The position numbers and the translations under genes were made by a program. A DNA stretch of 50,592 nucleotides, taken from contig JAKYXN010000039.1 in NCBI GenBank assembly GCA_022538095.1, forward strand, positions 1 to 50,592. The letters are read 5' to 3'. The notes under the pieces were generated by a model. The model ran no database searches. It saw nothing but the letters and a program-made list of their open reading frames with translations, and was not told the DNA's origin. This DNA comes from Puniceicoccaceae bacterium K14. Its GTDB lineage: Bacteria > Verrucomicrobiota > Verrucomicrobiia > Opitutales > Opitutaceae. Shown here piece by piece: positions 19,810 to 29,240 of this stretch; within the stretch, counting starts at the first letter, position 1; each line of letters begins with the position of its first letter.

Positions 19810-21306
19810 TTACAAATCCAAATCTTGTTTCTTGCTCGAATGCGTACCCAAAAATTCCTTAAGCGATCGTGCTGTTTTAGGCCCAATACCTTCAACGTTT
19901 TGTAACTCTTCGAGACTCGCTTTTTTTAGTTTTTCGAAAGAACCAAAGTGCTCGAACAGCATAGCTCGCTTTTTTGGACCTAATCCAGAAAAATCATCCA
20001 AAATGCTTTCTCGTATTCGTTTACTTCTTAGATCTGCATTATAAGTATTGGCAAACCGATGGGCCTCATCCCGAGCCCGTTGCATTAGCTGAAGACCTCC
20101 ATTCCTCAAAGGTAAACGAAGTGGCTTTCGCTCATCCGGAAAGATGATCGTTTCATGCTTCTTAGCTAAGCCAACAAGTGCAGGCGGTTCCAAATCTTGA
20201 GCAATAAATGATTTCAATGCCGACCCTACTTGCCCTAAACCTCCGTCTATAATGATAAGATCCGGAAAAGGTTTCCCTTCTCTCGCTAAGCGGCCGTACC
20301 GGCGACCGACGACCTCTTCCATTGAACGAAAATCATCGTTTCCTTCGTGATCTTTAATCTTGTAGCGACGATAGTGTTTCTTGTTAGGCAAACCATTTTC
20401 AAAATGTACCATAGATGCAACTACAAAAGTTCCTGAAATATGAGAGATGTCGAAACACTCGATGCGACGAGGTAATTCGGGCAGTTCCAATGCTTCCTGA
20501 ATTAGTTTTAGATCTTCTAAGTTATCCTTTCTCGGTAACAGTGATCTCTCAAACTTCCTATTCTTCTTCAGCGAAGATTCCAGAGCAAAAACAATGTCCC
20601 TAAGCTCTGCAGCTTTTTCAAAACGTTGTTGCATCGCCGCCTTCTGCATATCCTCTTTTAGGTCGCTGAGCCATTCCCTGGACTTTCCTTCCAAAAAACC
20701 ACACGCTTTTGCCACTCTGTCTGCATATTCGGCAGTGGTCACTGTATTGCTATGGCCATACAGTTCCGCTCGAACATCCTCATACAATAAAAACTGATCA
20801 TTTCCCAATTTTTTGGGGTTACTGTCTGAAAGCAGGATACCAAACTTGCGACGCATCTCAGCAAGCGTTTTCCGAATATGCTGAGCATGAGCAAACGGCC
20901 CGAAGTACAATGCCCCATCTTCTTTCTTAAATCGGACTAAAGTAAACCTCGGCAAATCGCGTGTGGCCTCTACTCGTACCAAGAGAAATCGTTTATCATC
21001 CGTGAAATCGGTGTTATACTTCGGCTTCCATTTTTTTATCAACTGCCCCTCGAGCAAGAGCGCTTCGGGTTCGGACTTCACCTCCATATAATCAAAATCC
21101 CTAATCATTTCCACCAAAGCTCGAATCTTGGGTTGGTGAGCAAAATTTCTCGAGGGTTGGAAGTAACTCGAAACGCGTTTCTTCAAGCTTTTCGCTTTCC
21201 CCACATATATAATGGTTCCAAGACGATCCTTCATAAGGTATACCCCAGGTTTTTGAGGAAGCCGCCTTACCTTTTCTTTTAAAATGCTAGATGCAGACGT
21301 TGGCAT
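19810..21306 (-). CDS. uvrC: UvrABC excinuclease subunit C, compact form
   Basis: UvrC makes both incisions in nucleotide excision repair. At 498 residues it is about 100 shorter than usual. The GIY-YIG nuclease (about 16-97) has PGVYLMKD, IIYVGKAKSLKKRV and the catalytic glutamate in EALLLEGQLIKK. The UvrB-interacting helical motif is at about 215-250 (QRFEKAAELRD). The RNase H-like nuclease has ECFDISHISGT, IIIDGGLGQ and RDEAHRFA. Tandem helix-hairpin-helix motifs end the protein. Two things are odd: the cysteine cluster normally found after the GIY-YIG domain is entirely missing, and the usual segment between the UVR motif and the second nuclease is absent. Confidence 0.92.
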   Translation of the reverse strand: MPTSASSILKEKVRRLPQKPGVYLMKDRLGTIIYVGKAKSLKKRVSSYFQPSRNFAHQPKIRALVEMIRDFDYMEVKSEPEALLLEGQLIKKWKPKYNTDFTDDKRFLLVRVEATRDLPRFTLVRFKKEDGALYFGPFAHAQHIRKTLAEMRRKFGILLSDSNPKKLGNDQFLLYEDVRAELYGHSNTVTTAEYADRVAKACGFLEGKSREWLSDLKEDMQKAAMQQRFEKAAELRDIVFALESSLKKNRKFERSLLPRKDNLEDLKLIQEALELPELPRRIECFDISHISGTFVVASMVHFENGLPNKKHYRRYKIKDHEGNDDFRSMEEVVGRRYGRLAREGKPFPDLIIIDGGLGQVGSALKSFIAQDLEPPALVGLAKKHETIIFPDERKPLRLPLRNGGLQLMQRARDEAHRFANTYNADLRSKRIRESILDDFSGLGPKKRAMLFEHFGSFEKLKKASLEELQNVEGIGPKTARSLKEFLGTHSSKKQDLDL

Positions 21307-21413
21307 TTCATATTTAGTGGTTATAGTTATTACGAAGATACAATTAAACTAGATCCCATTTTCCACGGAAAAAGACCCTTCGGCGACTCATCTAAGTTGC
21401 TTTTACTAACCCT

Positions 21414-22730
21414 ATGTTGCAATCCAACTTTAAGATAACTCTTATCACGATAGGAGAAGAATTATTACTTGGCCTTACTGAAAATACGCACTTGTCCTAT
21501 ATTGGCGACCAACTTCGAAGCAGAGGTATTTCGCTAACCAAGAGCCTGGTTATTTCAGATACGAGTAAGGATATTGAGAAGGATTTCTTAGAGGCTTGGG
21601 AAGAATCTGATCTCGTCATCACAACAGGTGGGCTTGGTCCAACTGTTGATGATCTTACAAAAGAATCGATAGCGACGGCTTTAAAGGAAACACTTGTTTT
21701 CGATGAGGGCATAGCTGAACAGATCAGCAGCTATTTTGTCCAAAAAAAGAAGGAAACTCCGGAGAATTCCTTAAAACAGGCTTATAAGTTCAAAGACTGT
21801 GAGATACTTCCTAACGAATTTGGAACGGCTCCTGGGTTGTATCTAAACAAAGGTGACAAGCATTTAGTTATGCTACCTGGTCCTCCTTCAGAGCTGCGTC
21901 CAATTTTTGAGACGCACGTTCTTCCTCTTCTAGAAGAATGTAGCTTACTCAACAATAAGGAAAGCTATATACAAATTCGAACAATTGGTGTTGGAGAATC
22001 AATTTTAGAAACTAAGTTAACGCCTGTATTTTCTGAATACGAAAATTTGAGCGTAGCCTTTTGCGCTCACAATGGACATGTCGATATTAGGCTGAGTTTT
22101 CCGAAGATGAGCGATGACGATCAGCTTTTGGAAGCCGCTAAAAAGTGCAAAACAGTACTCGGTCTCGATTTCCTCTGTTTTGGGCACGATTCTTTAGAAA
22201 AAGTTGTGTCCAATCTGATGAGACGAAATGGTGGGACTCTAGCGATAGCAGAAGGATGCACTGGTGGCATGCTCTCTAGCGGAATCACAGACATTCCCGG
22301 TGCCGCCAAATTTTATTTGGGCGGGCTTACCTGCTATAGCATCCAATCAAAAATCGATTTGCTACATGTGCCCGAAGACATGATACAACAACATAGCTCT
22401 ATAAGCAACGAGGTGGCAATTGCAATGGCTTCTGGGGTTGCTGAAGTGTTCGAGGCAGAGTATACACTTAGTACAACTGGGTATTCAGGACCCAAAGGAC
22501 AAGAAAATGCTGTGACCCAAGGCGTTATCTATATCGGTTTGCACACAAACCAAGGGATCTGGGCGAAGAAGCTAGAACTCGAAGGAAATAGACAGACGAT
22601 TAAAAAGAGGGTCACGCTTGAGTCACTCGACTGGCTGAGAAGAATTCTTCTAGAAATACCTGAAGACAACAGGGAGTACCTGGAACTGAGAAAAGAATCT
22701 AACGAGATTTTGGATTCCTTTTCGTCATAG
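21414..22730 (+). CDS. cinA: CinA family protein
   Basis: A 438-residue two-domain protein. The N-terminal domain (about 1-170) is MoaB/MogA-like (TIGEELLLG, TTGGLGPTVDDLT) and in this family acts as a pyrophosphatase on ADP-ribose-type nucleotides. The C-terminal domain (about 268-425) is of the PncC nicotinamide-nucleotide amidase type (GGLTCYSIQSK, GYSGPKGQ). The usual ESCTGG motif reads EGCTGG, so the serine thought to be catalytic is glycine at position 281, while the conserved lysine (K313) remains. moaA follows after 53 bases on the same strand. Confidence 0.88.
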   Translation: MLQSNFKITLITIGEELLLGLTENTHLSYIGDQLRSRGISLTKSLVISDTSKDIEKDFLEAWEESDLVITTGGLGPTVDDLTKESIATALKETLVFDEGIAEQISSYFVQKKKETPENSLKQAYKFKDCEILPNEFGTAPGLYLNKGDKHLVMLPGPPSELRPIFETHVLPLLEECSLLNNKESYIQIRTIGVGESILETKLTPVFSEYENLSVAFCAHNGHVDIRLSFPKMSDDDQLLEAAKKCKTVLGLDFLCFGHDSLEKVVSNLMRRNGGTLAIAEGCTGGMLSSGITDIPGAAKFYLGGLTCYSIQSKIDLLHVPEDMIQQHSSISNEVAIAMASGVAEVFEAEYTLSTTGYSGPKGQENAVTQGVIYIGLHTNQGIWAKKLELEGNRQTIKKRVTLESLDWLRRILLEIPEDNREYLELRKESNEILDSFSS

Positions 22731-22783
22731 CTCTCATAACACGCTTTACTCCTATTTCCTTTGAGGGTAGCCATAACCTTCGT

Positions 22784-23800
22784 ATGGCAAAGGCATTGGA
22801 CCAGTTTAGCAGACCATTGAGGGATTTGAGAATATCTGTTACAGATCAGTGTAACTTCAGATGCGCTTACTGCATGCCCAAGGAAATATTTGGTCCTGAC
22901 TATGCATTTCTTCCCAAAAGTAAGGTTCTTTCGAATTTAGAAATTCTCCGTATCGCTCAATCATTTTGTGAGCTAGGTGTGGAGAAAATTAGGCTAACAG
23001 GCGGAGAACCCCTTTTGAGAAGCGATTTGGTTGAGCTTGTTTCCTCTCTGAAAAAAGAAACCTCAATAAGAGATCTATCCCTTACTACGAATGCTTCCCT
23101 TCTGCCTCGCTACGCAAGTAAATTGAAAGAAGCTGGCTTGGATCGAATCAATATTAGTTTAGATAGCCTTAAAGATGATACCCTTGAAAAAATGAGCGGT
23201 AGAAAAACTAAGGCTACTACCGTTCTAAAAGGCATTGATTCTGCACTCTCCGTTGGCCTTAAAACAAAGGTCAACATGGTCGTAAAAAAGGGGGTGAACG
23301 ATAGCGAAATCATCTCCATGGCGACCGAGATGAGACAAAGAGCTATAACTCTTAGGTTCATCGAATATATGGATGTTGGGAACACGAACCAATGGAAATT
23401 AGATGAAGTAGTATCTGTCGATTCAATACTGAACAAGCTATCCGAGCACTTTTCTTTCGAATCATTAAAACCTACCTATAAAGGTGAAGTGGCCTCGCGC
23501 TTTAAGTACAAAGATATCAATTCCGAATTTGGTATCATAAACTCTGTTACAAAACCTTTTTGCTCAAACTGCAATCGAGCTCGTCTCTCTGCAGATGGAA
23601 AACTATTCACTTGTTTGTTCGCTTCAAAAGGCACAGATATCCGTAGCGTTGTTAGAAAAGAAATTTCGAGTAAAGAGCTTACCGAATTGCTTTATTCCAT
23701 TTGGAACAAAAGAGATGACAGATATTCAGAGCTACGCAGTAACTCGTCAAACGAACTAAATTCAGAGCCTAGAGTGGAAATGTCTTATATAGGCGGTTGA
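22784..23800 (+). CDS. moaA: GTP 3',8-cyclase (molybdenum cofactor synthesis)
   Basis: A 338-residue radical-SAM enzyme for the first step of molybdopterin synthesis. The radical-SAM cluster ligands are C23, C27 and C30 (CNFRCAYC). The second cluster is bound by C260, C263 and C277 (CSNCNRARL...FTC). The essential C-terminal Gly-Gly is the very last pair of residues, so the gene is full length. No moaC, moaD or moaE is nearby. It ends 9 bases from the stop of the convergent gene at 23810. Confidence 0.95.
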   Translation: MAKALDQFSRPLRDLRISVTDQCNFRCAYCMPKEIFGPDYAFLPKSKVLSNLEILRIAQSFCELGVEKIRLTGGEPLLRSDLVELVSSLKKETSIRDLSLTTNASLLPRYASKLKEAGLDRINISLDSLKDDTLEKMSGRKTKATTVLKGIDSALSVGLKTKVNMVVKKGVNDSEIISMATEMRQRAITLRFIEYMDVGNTNQWKLDEVVSVDSILNKLSEHFSFESLKPTYKGEVASRFKYKDINSEFGIINSVTKPFCSNCNRARLSADGKLFTCLFASKGTDIRSVVRKEISSKELTELLYSIWNKRDDRYSELRSNSSNELNSEPRVEMSYIGG

Positions 23801-23809
23801 TTGAGCACA

Positions 23810-24697
23810 TCAATGCTTGGAGCTAATACCCAGGTAATTTAGAAGCCAGACTTCTTTCCAAACTCGATAACGACCTTCCCAGCTGATTCTTCCGTGGTCC
23901 TCTTGAAGATGCCTAGGAACTAGAAAGCCTAGCTCGAGGTTTGTATTTTCAAGTGCTTTTTGGTGATCGTTAAGCATATCAATCGGAGTATCATCGAAAT
24001 TAATCAAGCCCTCGTCATCCACACGCTTACAGTGTTTGAAAAATAAATTATCTATTTTTCTTGTCCAAGGATGCCTGCTCAAGTCCCAGTTGTCCGGGTA
24101 AAAACCACCGAACGGAATAAACTGGTTATCTGTGACAACCCAATCGCCCGATTCGCTTTCAGAATAAAAAGATATGCTATTCGAAATATATCCGTTTGTT
24201 TGTGGCAGGAACAAAATTTGCACTCGAACCGTGTCGTCACTGCTTTGATACACAGAAGAGCGAAGTGTCATATCGTTACCCAGATCAGCCACAAGCGCTT
24301 GCATCTTCTTAAAACCGTTTTCCCTCAACCAATCTCGAATCGAAATGACCTTCGGATCTGCAGGCCATTCTTCTCCAGTTCGGTTTTCTCGAAAATAGGG
24401 AAACAAATTGAAATTACTCCGGCTTAAAGCTGTGATCGCTATCCAATTGTACAGAGTTTCTAAAAGCAACCAGCTAAGAAAACATATCACAGCTAGAGTC
24501 CAATAAGGCCTACTAGAAAACGACGATTCGTGGATTAAATAAGCTAAGCCTAAGGAGATTCCGAACCAACGTAACCAACGGTTCAAAATGCCAAGCTGAG
24601 GCGAAATCGACCGACTTTTAAGTATACTCGTTAGTATCGAAAGTCCTATAAACGAATAGACAAGCGCTTGAATATACACCGGTAGGGATGATTCCAT
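23810..24697 (-). CDS. Membrane protein of unknown function
   Basis: A 295-residue protein, family not recognised. Three hydrophobic segments lie at about 8-25, 40-55 and 65-93. A soluble domain of about 200 residues follows, rich in Trp, Tyr and Asp, with segments such as FIPFGGFYPDNWDLSRHPW. The membrane part probably anchors a soluble sensor or binding domain. It lies between moaA and dnaN, with no co-transcribed partner that would suggest its function. Confidence 0.7.
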   Translation of the reverse strand: MESSLPVYIQALVYSFIGLSILTSILKSRSISPQLGILNRWLRWFGISLGLAYLIHESSFSSRPYWTLAVICFLSWLLLETLYNWIAITALSRSNFNLFPYFRENRTGEEWPADPKVISIRDWLRENGFKKMQALVADLGNDMTLRSSVYQSSDDTVRVQILFLPQTNGYISNSISFYSESESGDWVVTDNQFIPFGGFYPDNWDLSRHPWTRKIDNLFFKHCKRVDDEGLINFDDTPIDMLNDHQKALENTNLELGFLVPRHLQEDHGRISWEGRYRVWKEVWLLNYLGISSKH

Positions 24698-24743
24698 AAT
24701 CTAAGTGGGATGAATTAGCAAAAAGTCTCTACTTTTAAAAAGC

Positions 24744-24775
24744 AAAAAACCGCACCAACTGTAATTGACGCGGCT
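24744..24775 (-). terminator. Rho-independent terminator of dnaN
   Basis: On the minus strand an 11-bp stem with three G-U pairs (AGCCGCGTCAA with TTGGTGCGGTT) closes a six-base loop and runs into a T tract. It lies about 35 bases after the dnaN stop. Confidence 0.8.
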
Positions 24776-24810
24776 TTAGTTAAAATTGTTCCGTTGAAAG
24801 GAATCACAAA

Positions 24811-25956
24811 TCAGGTCATGCGCACTGGCATGATCACACACAAGAAGCTTTCCAATGTTTTGAATACCCCCGGACTGACTTCGTCTTTCAGCTCGAAGAA
24901 GATCTCATCCTTCGACAATGACTTTAGCGGATCCATTAAAAAGCTCGGATTGAAAGCGACTTGAAGATCCGGACCGCTGTAATCGATCGCCAATGATTCG
25001 TGTGACTCGCCAAAATCTGGGCTCGATGCAGAAAGCTCCATTAAATTGCTGCTTATCTGAATCTTAACAGAGTTGGACTTATCTGTTGTTACCAACGCTG
25101 CCCGATGGATTGCTTGGAGGAAAAGCTCTCTCTCAACTTTGATACGTTGATGCGTTTCCTTTGGAATTACCTGCTGATAGTTTGGATAATTTCCTTCAAC
25201 TACCTTTGAAACCAAGTGAATATCACCCACAAACCCATCATCTTCATCCTTGGTGTGAATTTGGAAAGCAACTCGGCGATCATTAAATGCAATTTTGAGA
25301 GTTTCTCCCTTGTCCAACAAACGAATGAGCTCGGAAACAGTTTTCGCAGGGAGAATCAAACTTCCTGACATCCCGTCTCCTACGTCCATGTCATTGTCAA
25401 TTTTCGCAAGACGTCGACCATCGGTGGCCACGAGGCTCAGCTTGCCAGACTCTGCGTCTTCGCTCGCTTCCACGAAATTGAAGTATACCCCATTGAGCAT
25501 GTAGCGTGTTTCATCGCTTGATTGAGCATACGCCACGCTCTTGATCATTCCTGCAAGGACGCCTTGCTCGATAGTGAAAGAGCGATCATCGCTGAATTCT
25601 GGAAGAGCTGGAAACTCTTCGCGGTCGATCCCCATTATTTTAAAATTCGAGCCACCGGATGCAATTTTGACTTGGTGATTGGCCGAGGCTTCAACCTTCA
25701 CATCACTGTTTGGCAATTCCTTAACTATCGTGGCTAAGCGTTTGACTGGCAATGTGATCGCTCCTGGAGTTTCAACGTTAGCCTTGATCTTGGCGCAAAT
25801 CCCAAGATCGAGATTGGTAGTCGTCAACGAGATCGTTTCGCCATCTGCTTCAATGAGCACGTTGCTGAGAATCGGCATCGTGGCTTTGGAGCCTACAACA
25901 TTCAGGACTTGTTGTAGACCGTTACTGAAATGGCCTCGGTTAATTTTGAATTTCAT
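24811..25956 (-). CDS. dnaN: DNA polymerase III beta subunit (sliding clamp)
   Basis: A 381-residue processivity clamp that encircles DNA as a dimer and recruits polymerases and repair proteins. Three repeated clamp folds of about 120-125 residues are recognisable, beginning with [20 protein letters not shown]. The C-terminal pocket segment ends VIMPVRMT, equivalent to the MPMRL end of other clamps. It is not next to dnaA or recF, with which it often forms an operon. The 268-base upstream region is strongly AT-rich. Confidence 0.95.
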   Translation of the reverse strand: MKFKINRGHFSNGLQQVLNVVGSKATMPILSNVLIEADGETISLTTTNLDLGICAKIKANVETPGAITLPVKRLATIVKELPNSDVKVEASANHQVKIASGGSNFKIMGIDREEFPALPEFSDDRSFTIEQGVLAGMIKSVAYAQSSDETRYMLNGVYFNFVEASEDAESGKLSLVATDGRRLAKIDNDMDVGDGMSGSLILPAKTVSELIRLLDKGETLKIAFNDRRVAFQIHTKDEDDGFVGDIHLVSKVVEGNYPNYQQVIPKETHQRIKVERELFLQAIHRAALVTTDKSNSVKIQISSNLMELSASSPDFGESHESLAIDYSGPDLQVAFNPSFLMDPLKSLSKDEIFFELKDEVSPGVFKTLESFLCVIMPVRMT

Positions 25957-26224
25957 TAAATTGGATTAGGAGAGATTTTGCGGTTACTGACAATGCTTAT
26001 GATTTAGTATTCAATAACTTATTAAACAATCAGTATTACTATGCTTTGTGAATTAATTGGATAACTGCACTAAATCTTTGAACATCAAGGGATCTATAGC
26101 AAATTTGAATTGTTGATTAAGGACTAAAGTAGTGAGAAGAAAAACCAATATGTTAAAAAAAACCTAATAATCACAAGTTATTGTTTCTTTTTTAACGAGA
26201 TATTCGCAATTGATTGTTAAATTT
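25957..26224. other. AT-rich region upstream of dnaN
   Basis: This 268-base spacer is visibly AT-rich and holds no open frame of note. One near match to a DnaA box is seen in inverted orientation (TGTGAATTA, one mismatch to TGTGNATAA, near 26046). Other matches are weaker. It could hold the dnaN promoter. A replication origin was considered but is not supported. Confidence 0.35.
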
Positions 26225-27115
26225 CTACGAATTCGACTGATTTTTACGTAAACGCCTTATCATCAATAAGTGTCGGCCTAATCCATAGAGTAAGTAGGCG
26301 AGGAAGATAATGACGAAGGCGTACTGCCGAAAAAGGTATACACCGCCTCCAATCGCGAGCAGTAAAACGAATGTTCGGAAGCGGATTTTGGTAGACCAAT
26401 CAATCGTTTTGAAACTCGGATAGCGGATTGAGCTGATCATAAGGTAAGAGATGAGCAGCATAAGGAATGGCAATACGATAGCGAACCGCTGCATATCCTG
26501 TTTTGTGACTAAAAGGACCAGCGTTGAAATCATGCCAGCAGCAGCAGGTACGGGGAGACCGATGAAGTCTTTATTGCTCCGGTCAGTGTTCGCTGGATAA
26601 ACTGCGGGGTGGGTGATAACATTGAACCGTGCCAGCCGAACTCCTGCACAGAGGAGGTATACGAAGCTCAATAAGAAGCCGATTTTCCTGAAAATTTCAC
26701 TTTCCTCAGGGTTCAAAATAAGAAAGAGCACCATCAAAGCAGGCGCTAATCCAAAAGAAACCATATCGACTATGGAATCGAACTCGGCGCCGAAAAGCGA
26801 TTCACGCCCTCCCATACGAGCGACTCTGCCATCGAGTGAATCACAAAACATGGCAGCTAAGATGAAAAGTACTGCTTGGGTATAGAGCTGGTTTGGATCA
26901 CCGAAGCTAGTGTCAGAGATAGTTAGGAACCTGGCTTCGATGCAGGTGCGAATCGCCATGAAACCAAAAAACAGATTTCCGGCGGTAAACATATTGGGGA
27001 GGAGGTAGATACGGCTCGCTTGCGAGCCATCTATTTTGAATTGTTTTTCCTGATCAGGTTCCAAAGTAGGAGTTCGTTGAATGTTACTGTGACAAATGGC
27101 GATTGTTCTGCACAA
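26225..27115 (-). CDS. pssA: CDP-diacylglycerol--serine O-phosphatidyltransferase
   Basis: A 296-residue integral membrane enzyme making phosphatidylserine from CDP-diacylglycerol and serine. The CDP-alcohol phosphotransferase motif is complete: D92, D95-G96, A99-R100, G109, D113 and D117 (CDSLDGRVAR...FGAEFDSIVD). About seven hydrophobic segments follow the motif and end in a basic tail. The first 35 residues are hydrophilic and unconserved, so a start nearer the first helix is possible. Phosphatidylglycerophosphate synthase shares the motif, but the overall layout fits PssA better. Confidence 0.85.
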   Translation of the reverse strand: MCRTIAICHSNIQRTPTLEPDQEKQFKIDGSQASRIYLLPNMFTAGNLFFGFMAIRTCIEARFLTISDTSFGDPNQLYTQAVLFILAAMFCDSLDGRVARMGGRESLFGAEFDSIVDMVSFGLAPALMVLFLILNPEESEIFRKIGFLLSFVYLLCAGVRLARFNVITHPAVYPANTDRSNKDFIGLPVPAAAGMISTLVLLVTKQDMQRFAIVLPFLMLLISYLMISSIRYPSFKTIDWSTKIRFRTFVLLLAIGGGVYLFRQYAFVIIFLAYLLYGLGRHLLMIRRLRKNQSNS

Positions 27116-27316
27116 TTGAGCAGCTACTATACTGCCAAATATTGGACATTAAAGCGAATATTGGAGGTAAGCCTAGCCTTGTTTTATCAATTGTAGGGTC
27201 TCAGCTAGCTCAGTGCCTTCTACGAAAGTTTCACTCACTTCCTTTGTGAATCGATTAAAAAAGAATCTACCCATGAGCAACAGCAGCTTAACAGCATACA
27301 CAGAACTGTAGGCAAC

Positions 27317-28054
27317 CTAAAGTGGTTTGCTGAGACGTCCCTTGTATCTGCTCATCAAGTCGATATTAAATTCCTTTCCGCCTGGAGTATTCAAACTCTT
27401 CAAAAGAGGTAGCTCAATTCCCTCGGAAATAAGGTGCTCTAGAATTTCCATTTGCAGCGTGTTGATGAGTAAAGCTCCTACCATTGTAGATGTAGGTCCG
27501 GCAAATTTGCCCGTGTTAGCTAGTTCTACGATGGCATCACCCATTGAGCCACAATTATCTAAAGTGAAGTCAGCGATCTCATGAAGTTTTTTGCCGCCAG
27601 GGTGCTTCGTCTCTACTAACTGAGCCATCCCAATTGAGGTTAATGCTATAACGGTCATACCCTTACTTTTAGCGTATTCTGCGACTTCTATCGGCGAGCA
27701 ATTCTTTCCAGAGTTTGAGATAACAATGATAAATTCGCCTGCTCGCAGACCGTAGTTTCGATCGTACTTTTCAGCCAACTCTGCTCCGTAGCCATTAAGG
27801 TTTTCAATAAACCCTGCCGTGGTATCGATCATCGCACTGACGCAAACAAGGCCTCCAGCTCGCCCAACCATCTCTTTACCAATGATTTCAGAGTGCCCAC
27901 TACCAAAAGTATGGATGACTCCGCCTGACTTTACGGATTCAGCCATTAGAGGGCCCAGTTTTTCAATTGTCGCTTGGTTTTGTTTGTACGCACGGTCAAG
28001 TAAGACCTGCGTGGTTCTGTGAAAACTTTCTTTGAGCATGGGGTGCAATTGCAA
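27317..28054 (-). CDS. SIS-domain protein (UPF0309-like)
   Basis: A 245-residue protein with a sugar-isomerase (SIS) fold that binds phosphosugars. Characteristic segments are GGVIHTFGSGHSEIIG, IIVISNSGKNCSPIEVAEYA and DNCGSMGDAIVEL. It resembles the UPF0309 group and, more distantly, N-acetylmuramic acid-6-phosphate etherases. The exact substrate is unknown. It stands divergent to the transaldolase gene, which also handles sugar phosphates, but that may be chance. Confidence 0.8.
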   Translation of the reverse strand: MQLHPMLKESFHRTTQVLLDRAYKQNQATIEKLGPLMAESVKSGGVIHTFGSGHSEIIGKEMVGRAGGLVCVSAMIDTTAGFIENLNGYGAELAEKYDRNYGLRAGEFIIVISNSGKNCSPIEVAEYAKSKGMTVIALTSIGMAQLVETKHPGGKKLHEIADFTLDNCGSMGDAIVELANTGKFAGPTSTMVGALLINTLQMEILEHLISEGIELPLLKSLNTPGGKEFNIDLMSRYKGRLSKPL

Positions 28055-28199
28055 TAAGTGGATTTGCGAATAGAATTTATGAGTTTCCTATTTTTTACAA
28101 GCCAAGCGAAAGGTCACTATTATTTACGTGGACATTAGACCGCTTGCTCCGCTAATTAATGAAATTTATAGAATTTCCCTATCGAACCAAGAAAAAGAA

Positions 28200-29174
28200 A
28201 TGACAGACACATCTACTCTTAACCAATTGGATCAACTCAAGCAATTCACGACTGTGGTTGCTGACACTGGCGATTTCCAGTCCATAAAGGAATATGCTCC
28301 GCAAGATGCGACGACAAACCCGTCTTTGATTCTAAAAGCTGCTCAAAAAGAGGAATACGCAGCCCTCGTAGATCAAGCGGTTGCGAGCTTGAAAGATTCC
28401 GACCTTTCCGGTGCAGCTCTCGTAGATGCTGTAATGGACGAGCTTCTCGTCCTTTTCGGAATCGAAATTCTTAAAATTGTTCCAGGCCGCGTATCTACCG
28501 AAGTTGACGCTCGGCTTTCGTTCGATACGCAAGGAACTATCGCAAAAGCGAAGACGATTATCGCTCTCTACGAAAAAGCAGGTATCAGCCGCGACCGTAT
28601 TCTCATCAAAATCGCTTCGACTTGGGAAGGCATCAATGCAGCAAAGGAACTTGAGAAAGAAGGTATCCACTGTAATTTGACGCTTCTTTTCTCTCTTGCC
28701 CAAGCAATACACTGTGCTGAGTCAAAGATCACTTTGATATCCCCGTTCGTTGGACGTATCATGGATTGGTTCAAAGCAAGCACTGGAAAAACCTACGAAG
28801 GTGCTGAAGATCCAGGTGTTATCTCTGTTCAGTCAATTTACGACTACTACAAAAAGTTTGGATACAAGACTGAGGTTATGGGAGCGAGCTTCCGCAATAT
28901 AGGTGAAATCCTAGAACTAGCTGGGTGCGACCTTTTGACAATTTCACCGGCTCTTCTAGCTGAGCTTCAAGAATCCACAGCCGCAGTCGAGCAAAAGCTC
29001 AGCGAAGAAAAGTCAGCTGCTAAGGAAATCGAAAAGATCGAAATGAATGAGAAGACATTCCGCTGGATGATGAACGAAGATGCGATGGCTACTGAAAAGA
29101 CCGCTCAAGGTATCCGTGCCTTCGGCGTAGATATCCGCAAGCTCGAAGAACTCATCGAAAGCAAGCTCGGATAG
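28200..29174 (+). CDS. tal: Transaldolase
   Basis: A 324-residue enzyme of the pentose phosphate pathway that transfers a dihydroxyacetone unit between sugar phosphates. The Schiff-base lysine is K137 in [12 protein letters not shown]. The [11 protein letters not shown] and [12 protein letters not shown] motifs are present. The C-terminal segment [20 protein letters not shown] is typical of the long (TalB-type) family. The start [13 protein letters not shown] is chosen because it matches TalB-type N-termini. An upstream ATG at 28128 would add 24 unrelated residues. Confidence 0.95.
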   Translation: MTDTSTLNQLDQLKQFTTVVADTGDFQSIKEYAPQDATTNPSLILKAAQKEEYAALVDQAVASLKDSDLSGAALVDAVMDELLVLFGIEILKIVPGRVSTEVDARLSFDTQGTIAKAKTIIALYEKAGISRDRILIKIASTWEGINAAKELEKEGIHCNLTLLFSLAQAIHCAESKITLISPFVGRIMDWFKASTGKTYEGAEDPGVISVQSIYDYYKKFGYKTEVMGASFRNIGEILELAGCDLLTISPALLAELQESTAAVEQKLSEEKSAAKEIEKIEMNEKTFRWMMNEDAMATEKTAQGIRAFGVDIRKLEELIESKLG

Positions 29175-29203
29175 TTTATACTTAGTAGTTTCGAATTTAT
29201 TAC

Positions 29204-29236
29204 AAAGCGAATGCTGAGAGAAGCATTCGCTTTTTT
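29204..29236 (+). terminator. Rho-independent terminator of tal
   Basis: AGCGAATGCT pairs perfectly with AGCATTCGCT around GAGAGA, flanked by A-rich sequence on the 5' side and six T on the 3' side. It lies between tal and the convergent gene at 29241 and may serve both strands. Confidence 0.9.
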
Positions 29237-29240
29237 GTTC

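Noticed and set aside
25957-26224. The AT-rich region upstream of dnaN as a replication origin
   Set aside because: Only one near-match to a DnaA box was found and dnaA is absent, so origin function is not supported.
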